In this document: positions 17,804-27,929 of the stretch, one piece after another
Layout of the letters: the number at the start of each line of letters is the position of its first letter
How positions within the stretch are numbered: position 1 is the stretch's first letter
Assembly (NCBI RefSeq): GCF_001428045.1
Contig: NZ_LMSD01000042.1
Coordinates: forward strand, 335,891-399,890
From: Paenibacillus sp. Soil750
Lineage (GTDB): Bacteria; Bacillota; Bacilli; Paenibacillales; NBRC-103111
Direction: 5' to 3'
Length of the DNA stretch: 64,000 nt
Made by a program: the position numbers and the translations under genes
Notes under the pieces: generated by a model
What the model saw: the letters and a program-made list of their open reading frames with translations, nothing else
Databases searched by the model: none
Told to the model about the DNA's origin: nothing

Positions 17804-19051
17804 ATGAAAAAGAAAGTGTTACTCTTAGTGCTTGTTTTCTTCATGATGATGGGGTCGGTTGTTGCATACGCCGCACCTAAAGTTAATACGTTTGAGCGGC
17901 CCGCGCGCGGAAACGCTTACACTTTAGCGCAATGGGGTGTTGACGGTTGGAGTGCCCCCTGGGACCTTGGGATGAGCACACGCACATGGATCGACGGCTA
18001 CAATTTTAACCACTCTGGCGGTCAGTCACTTCGCGTGTTTTATCCACAAGGACAAATTGATCCGCAAAACTCTGGAGCTCAAGCACCTTTTATCATAACA
18101 CCTGGGCAAGAATACTATTTATCTTACTGGGTTCGATTTAGCAGCGATTTCAGTTGGGGATCGACCGAAAATGCAGGCAAACTAGGGCTTGGATTAGCCG
18201 GCGGTGCCGCTTGTTCAGGCGGGCAGGAATGTACGGGCTACAATGGTTTTAGCTCTCGGATGATATGGCGTTCAGGCGGGCAAGCCGCTATTTATTACTA
18301 TCATATGGGTAATGCTGGACAGTATGGAGACTATGCTGTTTTGAAAAACAACGGTGCCGACATCTATTATCCGAAAGGATCATGGGTTAACATCGTTCAG
18401 CGCCTCAAAGTCAACACCGTTACGAACGGAAATGCCAATCCGGATGGTGAGATCCAAATTTGGTATAACGGCACTTCGGCAGCCAATATTACAGGATTGC
18501 GTTTCGTTCGCAACACCGATCAGGTTGATAAAGCGTACTTCTCTTCGTTCTTCGGTGGAGCTACCTCCGCATTCGCACCTCAGAATGACTCCTATATCTG
18601 GTACGATGATCTCAAGGTTTCCACTAGTAAAGCAGAAATCTGCGAACTCGCCGTTGGCGGCTGTTATAACCGTACATTCCAAGCGGAAAGCTATAATTCC
18701 ATGAGCGGCGTCATCACGGAAACCACACCCGATACAGGCGGTGGCCAAAATGTTGGAGCGATTGACAACCAAGATTGGATCGCTTTCAGCAATGTGAACA
18801 TTCCCACGGCGGGCACGTATTTGGTCGAATATCGGATCGCGACCCCGAATAATAACGGAAAAATCTCGCTGGACATCAACGCCGGCGGAACCGTACTAGG
18901 TCAAATCGATATTCCCAATACTGGCAGCTTTTCCACTTATCGAACCGTCTCCCATCAGGTTCAGATCCCAGCAGGCACACATCAATTCGGTCTCTATGCG
19001 GCGACCGGCGGTTTCGATATCAATTGGTGGAAAATCACCAAACTATATTAA
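17804..19051 (+). CDS. Secreted polysaccharide lyase family 14-like enzyme with C-terminal CBM6
   Basis: A 415-residue protein. The signal peptide is residues 1 to about 24 (MKKK, hydrophobic core, VAYAAP). Residues about 30-280 match the PL14 beta-jelly roll: YYLSYWVRFSSDFSWG, GKLGLGLAGG, SSRMIWRSGGQAAIYYYHMG, WVNIVQRLKVNT, FSSFFGGATSAFAPQND and YIWYDDLKVS. Residues about 290-413 are a CBM6 module (FQAESYNSMSGV, DNQDWIAFSNVNIP, GGFDINWWKITKL). PL14 enzymes cleave alginate or glucuronan by beta-elimination, so this should cut a polyuronate outside the cell. AGGAGG lies 6 bp before ATG. It faces the larger lyase gene, which ends at 20007 on the other strand. Confidence 0.87.
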   Translation: MKKKVLLLVLVFFMMMGSVVAYAAPKVNTFERPARGNAYTLAQWGVDGWSAPWDLGMSTRTWIDGYNFNHSGGQSLRVFYPQGQIDPQNSGAQAPFIITPGQEYYLSYWVRFSSDFSWGSTENAGKLGLGLAGGAACSGGQECTGYNGFSSRMIWRSGGQAAIYYYHMGNAGQYGDYAVLKNNGADIYYPKGSWVNIVQRLKVNTVTNGNANPDGEIQIWYNGTSAANITGLRFVRNTDQVDKAYFSSFFGGATSAFAPQNDSYIWYDDLKVSTSKAEICELAVGGCYNRTFQAESYNSMSGVITETTPDTGGGQNVGAIDNQDWIAFSNVNIPTAGTYLVEYRIATPNNNGKISLDINAGGTVLGQIDIPNTGSFSTYRTVSHQVQIPAGTHQFGLYAATGGFDINWWKITKLY

Positions 19052-19403
19052 TTTGAAGTGAAGGAGGGATAGGCCAGTTGCTTAGGCAATTGGCTTATTC
19101 TTTTTTTGCCAATCTTCTCAACTCCTCCTCAAAATCCAATAACCCGATATCTCTGAACTACCGAGCATTCTACCCTAAAATAGCCTAATAGTCCGATTCT
19201 ACCGACTTATTTACCTATTTTTCTTGTACGAGAGTTGTTTGGAGCGATGCTTCGTATGCCCAATTCTACTAACCTGACAACATACTCCATCCATCCATCC
19301 ATCCATCTTTCCTTCATCTTCTCTCCTTTCACTCCATCTCACTCTCAAAAATGCAAAAATACAACCATTTCTACTAATTTAATGTCGATATTAGAAAATG
19401 CGT

Positions 19404-19480
19404 GCAAATAGGTAACCTTTTTAACGTATTTCAGGAGAATCTCCTGAAATCACGCTAAATTGATGCCTATTTGCATCAAT
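19404..19480. repeat. Nested palindromic element
   Basis: Outer arms GCAAATAGG (19404-19412) and CCTATTTGC (19466-19474) enclose a perfect palindrome ATTTCAGGAGA-A-TCTCCTGAAAT (19428-19450). A third hairpin, ATTGATGC/GCATCAAT (about 19459-19480), overlaps the right arm, so two alternative folds are possible. There is no T-run. Confidence 0.75.
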
Positions 19481-19780
19481 TTCCCATAACGGAGGGGAAA
19501 ACCTTTCAAAAAGTACTCTTTTGCATTTTTGACAGAGATAGAGGACTCGAAGACTTAAGACTACTCAGAAAATCAACAACCTTACTCCATCGGGCACTAT
19601 ATTGGTTGCCTCCACTCACTACTCACTACTCATTACTCCATATCCTACTACTACTTCACATTACTCCACTTTTCCCACATTCTTCTCTTTATCCTCACTA
19701 CTCACCAATTATTCTCATTACACTCTTAACTCCTCATTACTGTCCTTACTTCTCACTACTCATATTGGGGGCGTCGTGGT

Positions 19781-19868
19781 GTCGGGGTGTCGGGGTGTCC
19801 GGGTGTCGGGGTGTCCGGGTGTTGGGGTGTCCGGGTGTCGGGGTGTCGGGGTGTCGGGGTGTCGGGGC
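19781..19868. repeat. Tandem octamer array GTCGGGGT x 11
   Basis: Eleven consecutive 8-bp units of GTCGGGGT with point variants (GTCCGGGT, GTTGGGGT, last unit GTCGGGGC). The G-rich strand is the plus strand and each unit carries a G-run, so a G-quadruplex-like structure is conceivable. The unit length of 8 keeps no reading frame. Confidence 0.9.
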
Positions 19869-19939
19869 GTTAAGGGGAGTCGAGGGCGTCGGAGTCGGGG
19901 GCGGGGGCCTGGGAAGAGGCGGGGTGCTCCACAAATGGA

Positions 19940-19986
19940 GAACCCGAAAGACAACGCTTGAATCCAAGCGTACATCTTTCGGGTTC
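19940..19986 (-). terminator. Hairpin downstream of the SLH lyase gene
   Basis: GAACCCGAAAGA (19940-19951) pairs exactly with TCTTTCGGGTTC (19975-19986), and an inner CGCTTG/CAAGCG stem continues it. It lies 20 bp beyond the stop at 20007. No T-run follows on the minus strand, so it may act as an RNA-stabilising or weak terminator hairpin. Confidence 0.65.
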
Positions 19987-20006
19987 CAGTTATGGCTTAA
20001 TTGATT

Positions 20007-23000
20007 TTACTTGCTAGCTTGCTTAGGCAACAATCGCGTAATCACCGTAATCGCCTCTGCACGGGTAACTGTGGCAAGCGGCCCGAAAAGGTTCTCTGCA
20101 TATCCTTGCATCAGTCCCGCTTCTTGTACGATGCCTACAGCTTCTAGGGCCCACGCAGGAATGTCGGAGACATCCGCGAATGTCACGGCTTTCACCCCTG
20201 AGGTGCCCGGCGCATACGCGTTCGCCAGCACAACAGCCAGTTGCGCTCTTGTCAATGGATTGCCAGGACGGAACGTGCTGTCCTCGTAGCCTTGAACAAG
20301 GTTCGATTTGGCTGCCAGCGCAATCGCTTGCTTCGCCCAATCGCCGATCGTATCACCATCGCTGTAATTCGGCAGCTTTTCTGCCCCGGCATTTGGATGC
20401 AAAGCGTTCATCAGCATAACGATGAATTCTGCACGTGACACGAACTGATTCGGCTTAAATGAGCCATCCTCATACCCATCCACGATTCCCATTTTCAACG
20501 CTGCTCGAATATCTGCCTCTGCCCAATGTCCTGCGATATCACGAAGATTCGATATCTCAGGTACAACCGTCGTTTGGTTGACGGCGAATACGGCATATTT
20601 CGTCAAATGATTCACATCGATAGTGATTTGATCCCCATTTACCTTACCGCCTGGGACCTCTATCCACACTTTATTAACTTCGTCATAGTAGAAAACCGCT
20701 GCTTTCTGGTCAGCCTTCAAGCTCGTTTTGTCAAAAGCAAACGTTAGCGTGATTGGCTTACTGAAGTTCTCAGAGAAGTTTTTCAAAATCTCAAAAATCG
20801 GACTAGCGAGAACCTCTTTACTGGTTATCAGTTTTGCAGTATCTAGCACTTTGTCTATCGTGACCTTCAGTTCTTTGGCCGAAGCATCAGCCGGGATTAT
20901 AATCTTCACCTCATTATTCAAACTAACCTCGCCTGTTTTACCTTGAGGTAATGTCAACGTCCCATTTTTAGAAACAATGGGTTGGTTGGTTGAAGTTGAC
21001 GGTGACGGTGAAGAACTACTGTTATCTGCACCGCGTCTTACCGTTACTGTATAAGATTTACTACTACCGTTCTGAGCAGTTACTACAATTTTAATTTCAT
21101 TCGTACCTACTTGTAAATTAACCCCTCCACTTGCTTGGCCACTACTCGTTGAAACGCCATTCACGGTCATCAACGCATGACTGTCATACACATTCGCCGT
21201 TACCGATATACGCGATACCGAATTAGGCACATTTAAGCTATAGGACGTTGTGCCAGCTGCAAAAGCAGGAGAAATTACGCCAGTAGATAATGTTAATCCA
21301 CTTAAGTCGGCATTGCTGCTAACAACAGGCACTTCTGGCAATCGATTCACACGAAGTTGATATGGATTCATGGCAATGCCATCTTCGGCTGTCACCTGAA
21401 TATCTATTAGGTTAGATCCCACCTGTAAGTCGTTCACTGTGTACGTGTACACACTACCCGTTACTGATCTATACGTTGCTCCGGTCACTGTCAGAGTTTG
21501 ATTTGCATGAGCTTTACTTACTGTCAAAATAAGACTGGTAACACTATTCGGAACTTCAACGTTATAAGAAAGCTGCGCAGATTCGAACGTTATTATGCCT
21601 TGATCTACACCTAAGTCCGATAGCAGAGCATCGTTACTTATCACGACTGGAACACCGAGCAGGATAACCTGTGTAACCACGGCATCTTGATAATTCGCTG
21701 CTTTTACCGTTACTATATGGCTCCCCTCACCTAACACGCCAGCATGAATCGTGATCTTCCCTGCTTGGATGGTGTAATCCGTCGGTGACAACGTCGTTGT
21801 GCCATCCTTCACGGCTGTAATGGCCGCTCTCCATGCCGCATCCTCTGTGAACGTGATATCGATTGCGCTAAGCGTATCGTTCGTTGTCACATCTGCTGTT
21901 AACACTGGTGCAGATGATACGTTCACACTTACCATCACAAAACCATTATCTTTGGTGAAAGGTACCTCACTTCCGTTCCATAACACCTTCGTTGTGGATG
22001 GCGCGTAAGTCACCGTTGTCACACTGCTAACACCCGACAACTCACCAACAGCCAGCTGTAATTCATTCGTGTTCACATTCGTTGTAATATCCACATTCTC
22101 CGCTGTTTGTTGCAAACCGTCTACGAAATAATATTGCAACTGTCCAGCGACTTCCTTCTCACTATTCGAATAGAATAATTGCTTACGACCATCTTTCATG
22201 TCCACCACGATGTGTGTTGGATCGGTTCTGCGCACGTTCTCGATTTTACTTGTACCTTTGTACGGTTCAAGTACGCTCACGAATTGCGCATTGTTGCCAT
22301 ACACCCGATTTACCACTGTAGGTGTGTAAGCAGCTGTATCGTTACCTGGCCCAGGTGCTTCGCCTACGATCATCGTAGAAGTCGCGCTAGGAGAGCTTGT
22401 TAAGCTAAATAGCTTTAACCCATTTCCATTGACAGTATTCCATGCACCTTCCCAACTACCGGACAGCTCCTTGGATGTGCCATTTCGGAAGAAAGGCGTT
22501 GAATCCTTTGTCCCTAGTGGACCTGCGAAAGTGTCCATTGTCGTGCCAGGTGTGAATGCGCCAATACCATGCAATAACCAATCATACTGACGTCTCGTTG
22601 CCGATTCCAGTGTAAATAGATCGATCATGTAATCCTTGGTCACAGCCACAGTTCGCTCATAGCGACCCATGCCCGCGTAGGCTTTACTTGATGTGTTCGT
22701 CATAATATTGAATGGCTTAGATTGCATGAATAACTTTGTCGGTTCATACACTTCCACATTGTTCACAGTCGGTATTGCCTGTGTATCGCCGTCAACCATG
22801 ACGGTGTTATGAGAGAATGTCGTTTTGTAATAAGACGTGTACATAGAGTTACTATAAGGAGGAATACCAAGATCAGGGGCTAACCGCTCACCCTTGCCGA
22901 ATACCTCTAAATGAAGCTTATCCGGATGACCGTGATAACCGCCGTGCACACCGTAATCAACAAGTGCATAAAGCTGCTCTTCTCCAATACCCGCACGCAA

Positions 23001-26000
23001 TACAGAATGGCCGAGTCCCGTGAAATTCATACTTTCGGACGGTAATGTTCCTCCATTTGGAATGACGGATTTCCCGTAAAACACCGCTTGTTCGCCAACA
23101 ATACCCGAGTTTGTATTGCCCGGCACAATAAAGCCGCCTCTGGCACGCTCTCTATCATTATAAAGCATACTCAACAGCGTACCGTAATCAGCGTCGTTGT
23201 ACTCCGCATATACGCCTTCGTAATCCATCGGCACAACTCTGCCTGGCGCCCCTAAATTCGTAGGATATTTACCAGAATCGTTGCTGTTAATAATTCCGAG
23301 ATCCGGGAACGCATATTGCAGTGTAACATCAAATGTTTTCTTGAAATTCGGACTAGCAAAAAGATCATACCCCATATTCTTTAAAGCTTGCGCATGGAAG
23401 AACAACGCTGACTGTGCGTAGAAATGATATCCGATCGCACCCTCATACCAGAATCCATCGGACAGTACGCTGTTTGCCATTTGGAAATTAAATCCGCTCT
23501 TCCCTGTGACAGAGAAATCCATCAGCGTCTTATCTTCCAATGCTGCGCCAACAGCACCGATTGCGGCATTGTGCCACGTTTGCCAGTTGGACTTACCCAC
23601 ATCATAACCTTGCAAGGTTTTAGCTGAAGGGGCAAATAAATTCTGCTCCACATTGTACTTCTCAGCGGCACTCAACAGACCGCTTGGTTCAATCAAGTCG
23701 TAGGCTTGAACGAGTTCAATCATTTGAACCGCTTCATCCAGCGACTGATAATACAGTCTGCCGTTTAGCGCTTGCATCGCGTAGCTTGGATATAGCTCCG
23801 CATAATTGAGCAGCATCTCTTTGGCTTTCTGCGCATACTTAGCTTCACCACTTAATGCATAAGTCAGCGCTAGATTACGTACCGCCTCGATATTAACTGT
23901 ATGTGCTGTAAACCGCCATCCGGCATCGACATCCGAACCTGTGTATATTTGATTGTCAGTCGGACATAAATGTTCATGAGGTTTGTCATAATTAAATACG
24001 AGTGGCGTATCTCCGCAGACGAATTTCCCACTCTCACCTGCTGGTTTGGATGGATAGTAGACCGTTTTGTTCAACCAGCTGTCTGCTTTCACTTTAATCG
24101 CATTGAGGTAATCTTCAGCCCAACCATAACTCTGAATCTTAGCCTTCGCCTCATTCAGTTGCGTTTGAGATGTCATAATGTACGGATGCTGCTTCGTCGC
24201 GACCCTTGGAGCCCCGACCTTCGCATTCAATTCAATTGTTATTTCTTTACCACCTTGTAAAGGCTTCACAGTATAAATCGCCTTCTGCACATCACCCGCT
24301 TGGGCAGAGGCAGGCACCTTGACCTGAAGATTCACATCCGTTTCCGCGCCTTTCGCAACGACAGCGGTTGTCGGAGTAACCGTTACATCATAACCAGGTC
24401 CAAATGCTGTTTTCGGCGAAATTTGATATGCGGTATCGACGTCACTAATATTTTTGAGTGAAAATGTATAGTTCAGCGTGCTATCTGGTAATGTGCTCTT
24501 ATCAATCTGTTTAATGGATGATTCTACCGCATTCTTAGCCAGAGCAAAACCATCGAAATACAATTTATCCGTCGGATCCGACACATCTAAATTGTACCAA
24601 TTGGGATGTATGATCACTTGGTTGAAATTGGCCAAGTCAGCTAATCCCGTTGAATTCAGCATTTTATTGAAAGGTACTTCAACTTTCTTCCATCCTACCC
24701 AATCCACATAAAACGTAGACATGAAATAATCGAACCCTGGCGTTGGAACGTTACACTCAAGAATGAAATACACTTTTTTATTCGATGCTTTCTCCGAATA
24801 CATCCAGAATTCAATCTGGTCATTTTGCTTCCAAGGTCCAGTCATCCCTGTTACGTTAATGGCCGTTGTTGGATCTGTCCATTTCCCCGATTTCGTACCA
24901 AGAACGGCTGGTATTTCAGAGGTTGCTGTCGTGTTCGTCCAACCTGCAAAAGTTTCCATATTACCAATTGGTATACTGGAACTTCCAGACAAATCAATGT
25001 TATACGTGTAACTCTTCACTTCACTGACCTTGCCTTCGAATTCAGCTTTCGTCGTTACTGTCTGTGAGTGATCAACCACAAGGGGTGTTGTATACAGCTT
25101 ATAAGCGTTATCTACGCCTTCAATTTTATAATAGACCGCAGCCCCGACTGTCGGTGATGATAAGGTAACCGACTTCGTTTCCGCATACAATCCCGCTGGA
25201 GGGTTCACATTAACCGTTTCTACATAGTCTCGATAAATAATGGAGTACTGGTAACTCGTTTCTTCACTTTCAATATTGTTAATCGATGATTTCGTAACCA
25301 GCGTTACATTGGCTGTCTGTTCACCGTTTGATGTGAGCGTGAGCGGAGTTGTGTAAAGTTGGAACGCACTATCAATGCCAACTCGTTTATAGTATATCTT
25401 CGTAAGTATAGCTGGCGTCGATAAGCTGGATAAACTAACTGTTACTTTATTTGCATATTCGCCAGAGGCCTTATCTGCCGTAACAGGTTGGACAGATGCC
25501 GTATTGGTCAACCGGAAGTCATCTAAGTAAATTTGCAATCCCAAGTCAAGCGTCGTATTGGCGATTGCGGCTTGATCGAAACGCACATAATCTAACGAAC
25601 CCCAATTATTCAATGTTGCGATGCTCTTCTGTGTTTTTACAACACTGAGGGGAACCTCAATTTCCTTCCATCCTGTCCAATCCAAAAGGACTCTGTAGTA
25701 ATAATAATTACTAGTGTCACCTTTCATATAAAATCGAAGTTGAATAGGCTTATCAGCTTGATCGCCGGTTCTTGCCTTTATTGAATAAGCCCATATTTTC
25801 ATTGTGCTATATCCGTTTAAATCAACATTTGGCGCTAATTTGGGATAAATAAGAGCCGAACCCGCAACATCAGCGCCATTATTAAAGGCTAATAACCACT
25901 TCTTGGATCCCGTTCCCTCTTTGATATACTGAGGATCCGAATTATTTACGACTGCAAGATCAGCTGTGCCTTTGATGTCGCCAGTTAGATTCGTCGTCGA

Positions 26001-26156
26001 ATCCATATTGTTCAACTGTAAAGAAATCGGAAACTCCTGAACCGCCGCATCCGCGGTTTGAAGTGGAAGGAACACTTGCAGCAGGCTTAAGAGTAACAGC
26101 GCTGCATGTAAAGCTGACAGCCTTTTCATAAACCGACGAAGCACCATAATCTTCAT
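20007..26156 (-). CDS. Giant SLH-anchored alginate-lyase/heparinase II/III-type polysaccharide lyase
   Basis: A 2049-residue secreted protein. Signal peptide 1 to about 38. The N-terminal 600 residues hold two jelly-roll carbohydrate-binding-like modules (ending YLDDFRLT and YFDGFALA) separated by two chitobiase-type Ig repeats. Residues about 650-960 form an alginate-lyase-type alpha-toroid (HTVNIEAVRNLALTY, SNWQTWHNAAIGAVG, SDGFWYEGAIGYHFYA). Residues about 1040-1290 are the heparinase II/III beta-sandwich (VDYGVHGGYHGHPDKLHLE, FSHNTVMVDG). Two cadherin-like beta-sandwich repeats begin near 1510 and 1610. Three SLH motifs (HWAEADIRAALKMGIVDGY and two more) close the protein and bind secondary wall polymer. 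The layout suits PL15/PL17-like exo-cleavage of uronic-acid polymers on the cell surface. The substrate (alginate, heparin-like or other) is inferred. Confidence 0.88.
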   Translation of the reverse strand: MKIMVLRRFMKRLSALHAALLLLSLLQVFLPLQTADAAVQEFPISLQLNNMDSTTNLTGDIKGTADLAVVNNSDPQYIKEGTGSKKWLLAFNNGADVAGSALIYPKLAPNVDLNGYSTMKIWAYSIKARTGDQADKPIQLRFYMKGDTSNYYYYRVLLDWTGWKEIEVPLSVVKTQKSIATLNNWGSLDYVRFDQAAIANTTLDLGLQIYLDDFRLTNTASVQPVTADKASGEYANKVTVSLSSLSTPAILTKIYYKRVGIDSAFQLYTTPLTLTSNGEQTANVTLVTKSSINNIESEETSYQYSIIYRDYVETVNVNPPAGLYAETKSVTLSSPTVGAAVYYKIEGVDNAYKLYTTPLVVDHSQTVTTKAEFEGKVSEVKSYTYNIDLSGSSSIPIGNMETFAGWTNTTATSEIPAVLGTKSGKWTDPTTAINVTGMTGPWKQNDQIEFWMYSEKASNKKVYFILECNVPTPGFDYFMSTFYVDWVGWKKVEVPFNKMLNSTGLADLANFNQVIIHPNWYNLDVSDPTDKLYFDGFALAKNAVESSIKQIDKSTLPDSTLNYTFSLKNISDVDTAYQISPKTAFGPGYDVTVTPTTAVVAKGAETDVNLQVKVPASAQAGDVQKAIYTVKPLQGGKEITIELNAKVGAPRVATKQHPYIMTSQTQLNEAKAKIQSYGWAEDYLNAIKVKADSWLNKTVYYPSKPAGESGKFVCGDTPLVFNYDKPHEHLCPTDNQIYTGSDVDAGWRFTAHTVNIEAVRNLALTYALSGEAKYAQKAKEMLLNYAELYPSYAMQALNGRLYYQSLDEAVQMIELVQAYDLIEPSGLLSAAEKYNVEQNLFAPSAKTLQGYDVGKSNWQTWHNAAIGAVGAALEDKTLMDFSVTGKSGFNFQMANSVLSDGFWYEGAIGYHFYAQSALFFHAQALKNMGYDLFASPNFKKTFDVTLQYAFPDLGIINSNDSGKYPTNLGAPGRVVPMDYEGVYAEYNDADYGTLLSMLYNDRERARGGFIVPGNTNSGIVGEQAVFYGKSVIPNGGTLPSESMNFTGLGHSVLRAGIGEEQLYALVDYGVHGGYHGHPDKLHLEVFGKGERLAPDLGIPPYSNSMYTSYYKTTFSHNTVMVDGDTQAIPTVNNVEVYEPTKLFMQSKPFNIMTNTSSKAYAGMGRYERTVAVTKDYMIDLFTLESATRRQYDWLLHGIGAFTPGTTMDTFAGPLGTKDSTPFFRNGTSKELSGSWEGAWNTVNGNGLKLFSLTSSPSATSTMIVGEAPGPGNDTAAYTPTVVNRVYGNNAQFVSVLEPYKGTSKIENVRRTDPTHIVVDMKDGRKQLFYSNSEKEVAGQLQYYFVDGLQQTAENVDITTNVNTNELQLAVGELSGVSSVTTVTYAPSTTKVLWNGSEVPFTKDNGFVMVSVNVSSAPVLTADVTTNDTLSAIDITFTEDAAWRAAITAVKDGTTTLSPTDYTIQAGKITIHAGVLGEGSHIVTVKAANYQDAVVTQVILLGVPVVISNDALLSDLGVDQGIITFESAQLSYNVEVPNSVTSLILTVSKAHANQTLTVTGATYRSVTGSVYTYTVNDLQVGSNLIDIQVTAEDGIAMNPYQLRVNRLPEVPVVSSNADLSGLTLSTGVISPAFAAGTTSYSLNVPNSVSRISVTANVYDSHALMTVNGVSTSSGQASGGVNLQVGTNEIKIVVTAQNGSSKSYTVTVRRGADNSSSSPSPSTSTNQPIVSKNGTLTLPQGKTGEVSLNNEVKIIIPADASAKELKVTIDKVLDTAKLITSKEVLASPIFEILKNFSENFSKPITLTFAFDKTSLKADQKAAVFYYDEVNKVWIEVPGGKVNGDQITIDVNHLTKYAVFAVNQTTVVPEISNLRDIAGHWAEADIRAALKMGIVDGYEDGSFKPNQFVSRAEFIVMLMNALHPNAGAEKLPNYSDGDTIGDWAKQAIALAAKSNLVQGYEDSTFRPGNPLTRAQLAVVLANAYAPGTSGVKAVTFADVSDIPAWALEAVGIVQEAGLMQGYAENLFGPLATVTRAEAITVITRLLPKQASK

Positions 26157-26178
26157 CCCTCTCCTCTGGATAATACAA

Positions 26179-26202
26179 AGCCCCGCTATCTCAGGCGGGG
26201 CT
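26179..26202 (-). terminator. GC-rich hairpin between the binding-protein gene and the lyase gene
   Basis: AGCCCCGC and GCGGGGCT form an 8-bp stem. On the minus strand it is followed by TTTGTATT, an imperfect T-run. It would attenuate transcription from the ABC operon into the SLH lyase gene. Confidence 0.65.
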
Positions 26203-26239
26203 GTTGGTGGTAAAGATGGTAAGCCATTCCTCTGTAACC

Positions 26240-27793
26240 CTATTTCTTCACTGCATCTTTCGCGCGTTTGTCAGCATTTTTGTAAATATTTATGATTTCC
26301 TCGTAGCCAAGTTTCTTCTGCTCTTCAACGAATTTATCCCACTCGCTGAAGTTGCGTGCACCCATGATGAATTTGGAGAAATTCTCGTCACGATTAGCGT
26401 TCAAGGAATCACCCTTCGTATCCAAAATTTGTTGCTCTTCCAGCGTGAAGGCAAGTGTACTATTTTTCTCGCCATCATATTTAGGTGCTTCTTTATAGGC
26501 AGCTTGCAGCTCTGGTGAAGAAACAGAAATATGCGCATTGAAATCAAACCATGTATAAGCTCCATCTGTGGACAAGCCGGTTTTCTTTCTCAAATCTGCG
26601 ATATCCGCATACTTCGTAGTGAAGGAAGTTCCACTAGCCGTATCTCCTTCTTTCCCCCAGCTAACAAGTTTCTTACCTTCTTCAGAGTAAAAGAAATCCA
26701 AATACTTCATTACATCTTTGATTTTGGTCGACTTGGAAGAAACCATGAAGCCTTCCTCTGTCACTGCTGTAAAGGCAGTCTTACGAGGTCCACCTGCCCA
26801 GCCTGCTGGCGGAGCCATATAATTCATCGTGAATTGCGGATTGTCTTTACGTAATGCGCTGTTATAGAAGTCAATACGTCCCATGTAGTCAAGTGTTACG
26901 AATGCGCGATTCGTGGAAACGATATCCTGCCACATTTTCGTATCAATCGTTAAGAAATCTTTCGGGATCAAGCTTTCTTTATAGAACTTATTCAAATAGG
27001 TTAACATCGTTTTGTATTCATTTTGAATAGGTGCGTATTTCCAATCTTTAGATGCGCTGTCAAAGAACACAGAAGCTTTACGTTTCTCTACTTCTGCAGG
27101 TACGTTGAAGCCCGCTCCGAAATCGTACAAATAACGCAAGCCATTCCGGAACGTCAACGGATAACTGTCTGGATATGCCGTTTTGAGCTTCTTCAAAGTC
27201 TCATAGAGTTCATCCCAGTTCGTTGGTGCAGCTAAACCGAGCTTCTTGAATACATCTTCCCGATACATCCAGGTACGACGGTTAGATTCACCTAAACCTT
27301 GGTTAGGGAACACATACATTTTGCCATTAGACGATAATACGTTCTGCGCTTCTGTTGGATATTTCTCCATCCAAGCCTTCAAGTTCGGCATGTCCTTCAC
27401 ATAGTCAAGAATGTTGACCAAGGCACCTTGCTGCCCGAATTTATCAGCGGTTGCTTTCGTTTGTGTCCACATCAAATCTGGCATATCACCAGAAGCAACA
27501 GTTATGCTAAGTGCATCTTCAAGCAGATTTCCTGGAGGCAATTGAATATCAAGCTTTACACCTGTTTTCTCCGTCAAATATCCCCATACTTTCCAATTCG
27601 CATCATAAGGCCAGCTTGGGTTACTGTAGTCTAGAAACTTGAAGGTTTGTGCTTTCGGTACTGATGACGACGATGAGGCAGCTGCTGTCGATGCTGCGGA
27701 TGGTGTTGCCACACTGTTTTCTTTGGAACATGCACCCATGACGAAACTCATGCTCATAATTGTTGCTAACATAACGACCGACTTCTTCTTCAT
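26240..27793 (-). CDS. Extracellular solute-binding lipoprotein (LplA-type)
   Basis: A 517-residue lipoprotein: MKKKSVVMLATIMSM followed by MGAC with the lipidated Cys22. The mature part has the family-1 binding fold with LNILDYVKDMPNLKAWMEK-like and RRTWMYREDVFKKLGL segments, as in LplA-like oligosaccharide-binding proteins of Paenibacillus. An upstream ATG at 27853 is in frame but has no signal-peptide logic and no ribosome site. The gene follows the two permease genes (136-bp gap) and precedes the SLH lyase, so it most likely captures the oligosaccharides released by it. No ATPase gene is nearby, so a shared MsmX/UgpC-type ATPase is expected. Confidence 0.9.
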   Translation of the reverse strand: MKKKSVVMLATIMSMSFVMGACSKENSVATPSAASTAAASSSSSVPKAQTFKFLDYSNPSWPYDANWKVWGYLTEKTGVKLDIQLPPGNLLEDALSITVASGDMPDLMWTQTKATADKFGQQGALVNILDYVKDMPNLKAWMEKYPTEAQNVLSSNGKMYVFPNQGLGESNRRTWMYREDVFKKLGLAAPTNWDELYETLKKLKTAYPDSYPLTFRNGLRYLYDFGAGFNVPAEVEKRKASVFFDSASKDWKYAPIQNEYKTMLTYLNKFYKESLIPKDFLTIDTKMWQDIVSTNRAFVTLDYMGRIDFYNSALRKDNPQFTMNYMAPPAGWAGGPRKTAFTAVTEEGFMVSSKSTKIKDVMKYLDFFYSEEGKKLVSWGKEGDTASGTSFTTKYADIADLRKKTGLSTDGAYTWFDFNAHISVSSPELQAAYKEAPKYDGEKNSTLAFTLEEQQILDTKGDSLNANRDENFSKFIMGARNFSEWDKFVEEQKKLGYEEIINIYKNADKRAKDAVKK

Positions 27794-27929
27794 ACGTTGC
27801 CCCACTCTCCCTAATTTCCTTGAATTTGCTTTTCCATGTGCGAATGGCTTCATGCTGCTCTACTGATTCGACTTTCCATGTCTCACTTGTCTTGCGTTCC
27901 TTGCTTCCCATTGTTCTTGTACCTCTATA

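Larger units (their letters stand above)
19052..20006. other. 955-bp intergenic region of simple and palindromic repeats
   Basis: It holds a nested palindrome (19404-19474), a pyrimidine-rich stretch of ACTC/ATTACTC-like repeats on the plus strand (about 19600-19770), an 8-bp tandem array (19781-19868), further G-rich DNA to 19925 and a hairpin (19940-19986). The overlapping long frames across it are low-complexity and not believed. Confidence 0.7.

Noticed and set aside
19471..20004. Long overlapping frames on both strands across the low-complexity spacer
   Set aside because: They translate to Ser/Tyr/Leu- or Thr/Pro-rich monotonous peptides created by the 8-bp array and the pyrimidine tract, have no ribosome site and cross a terminator-like hairpin.
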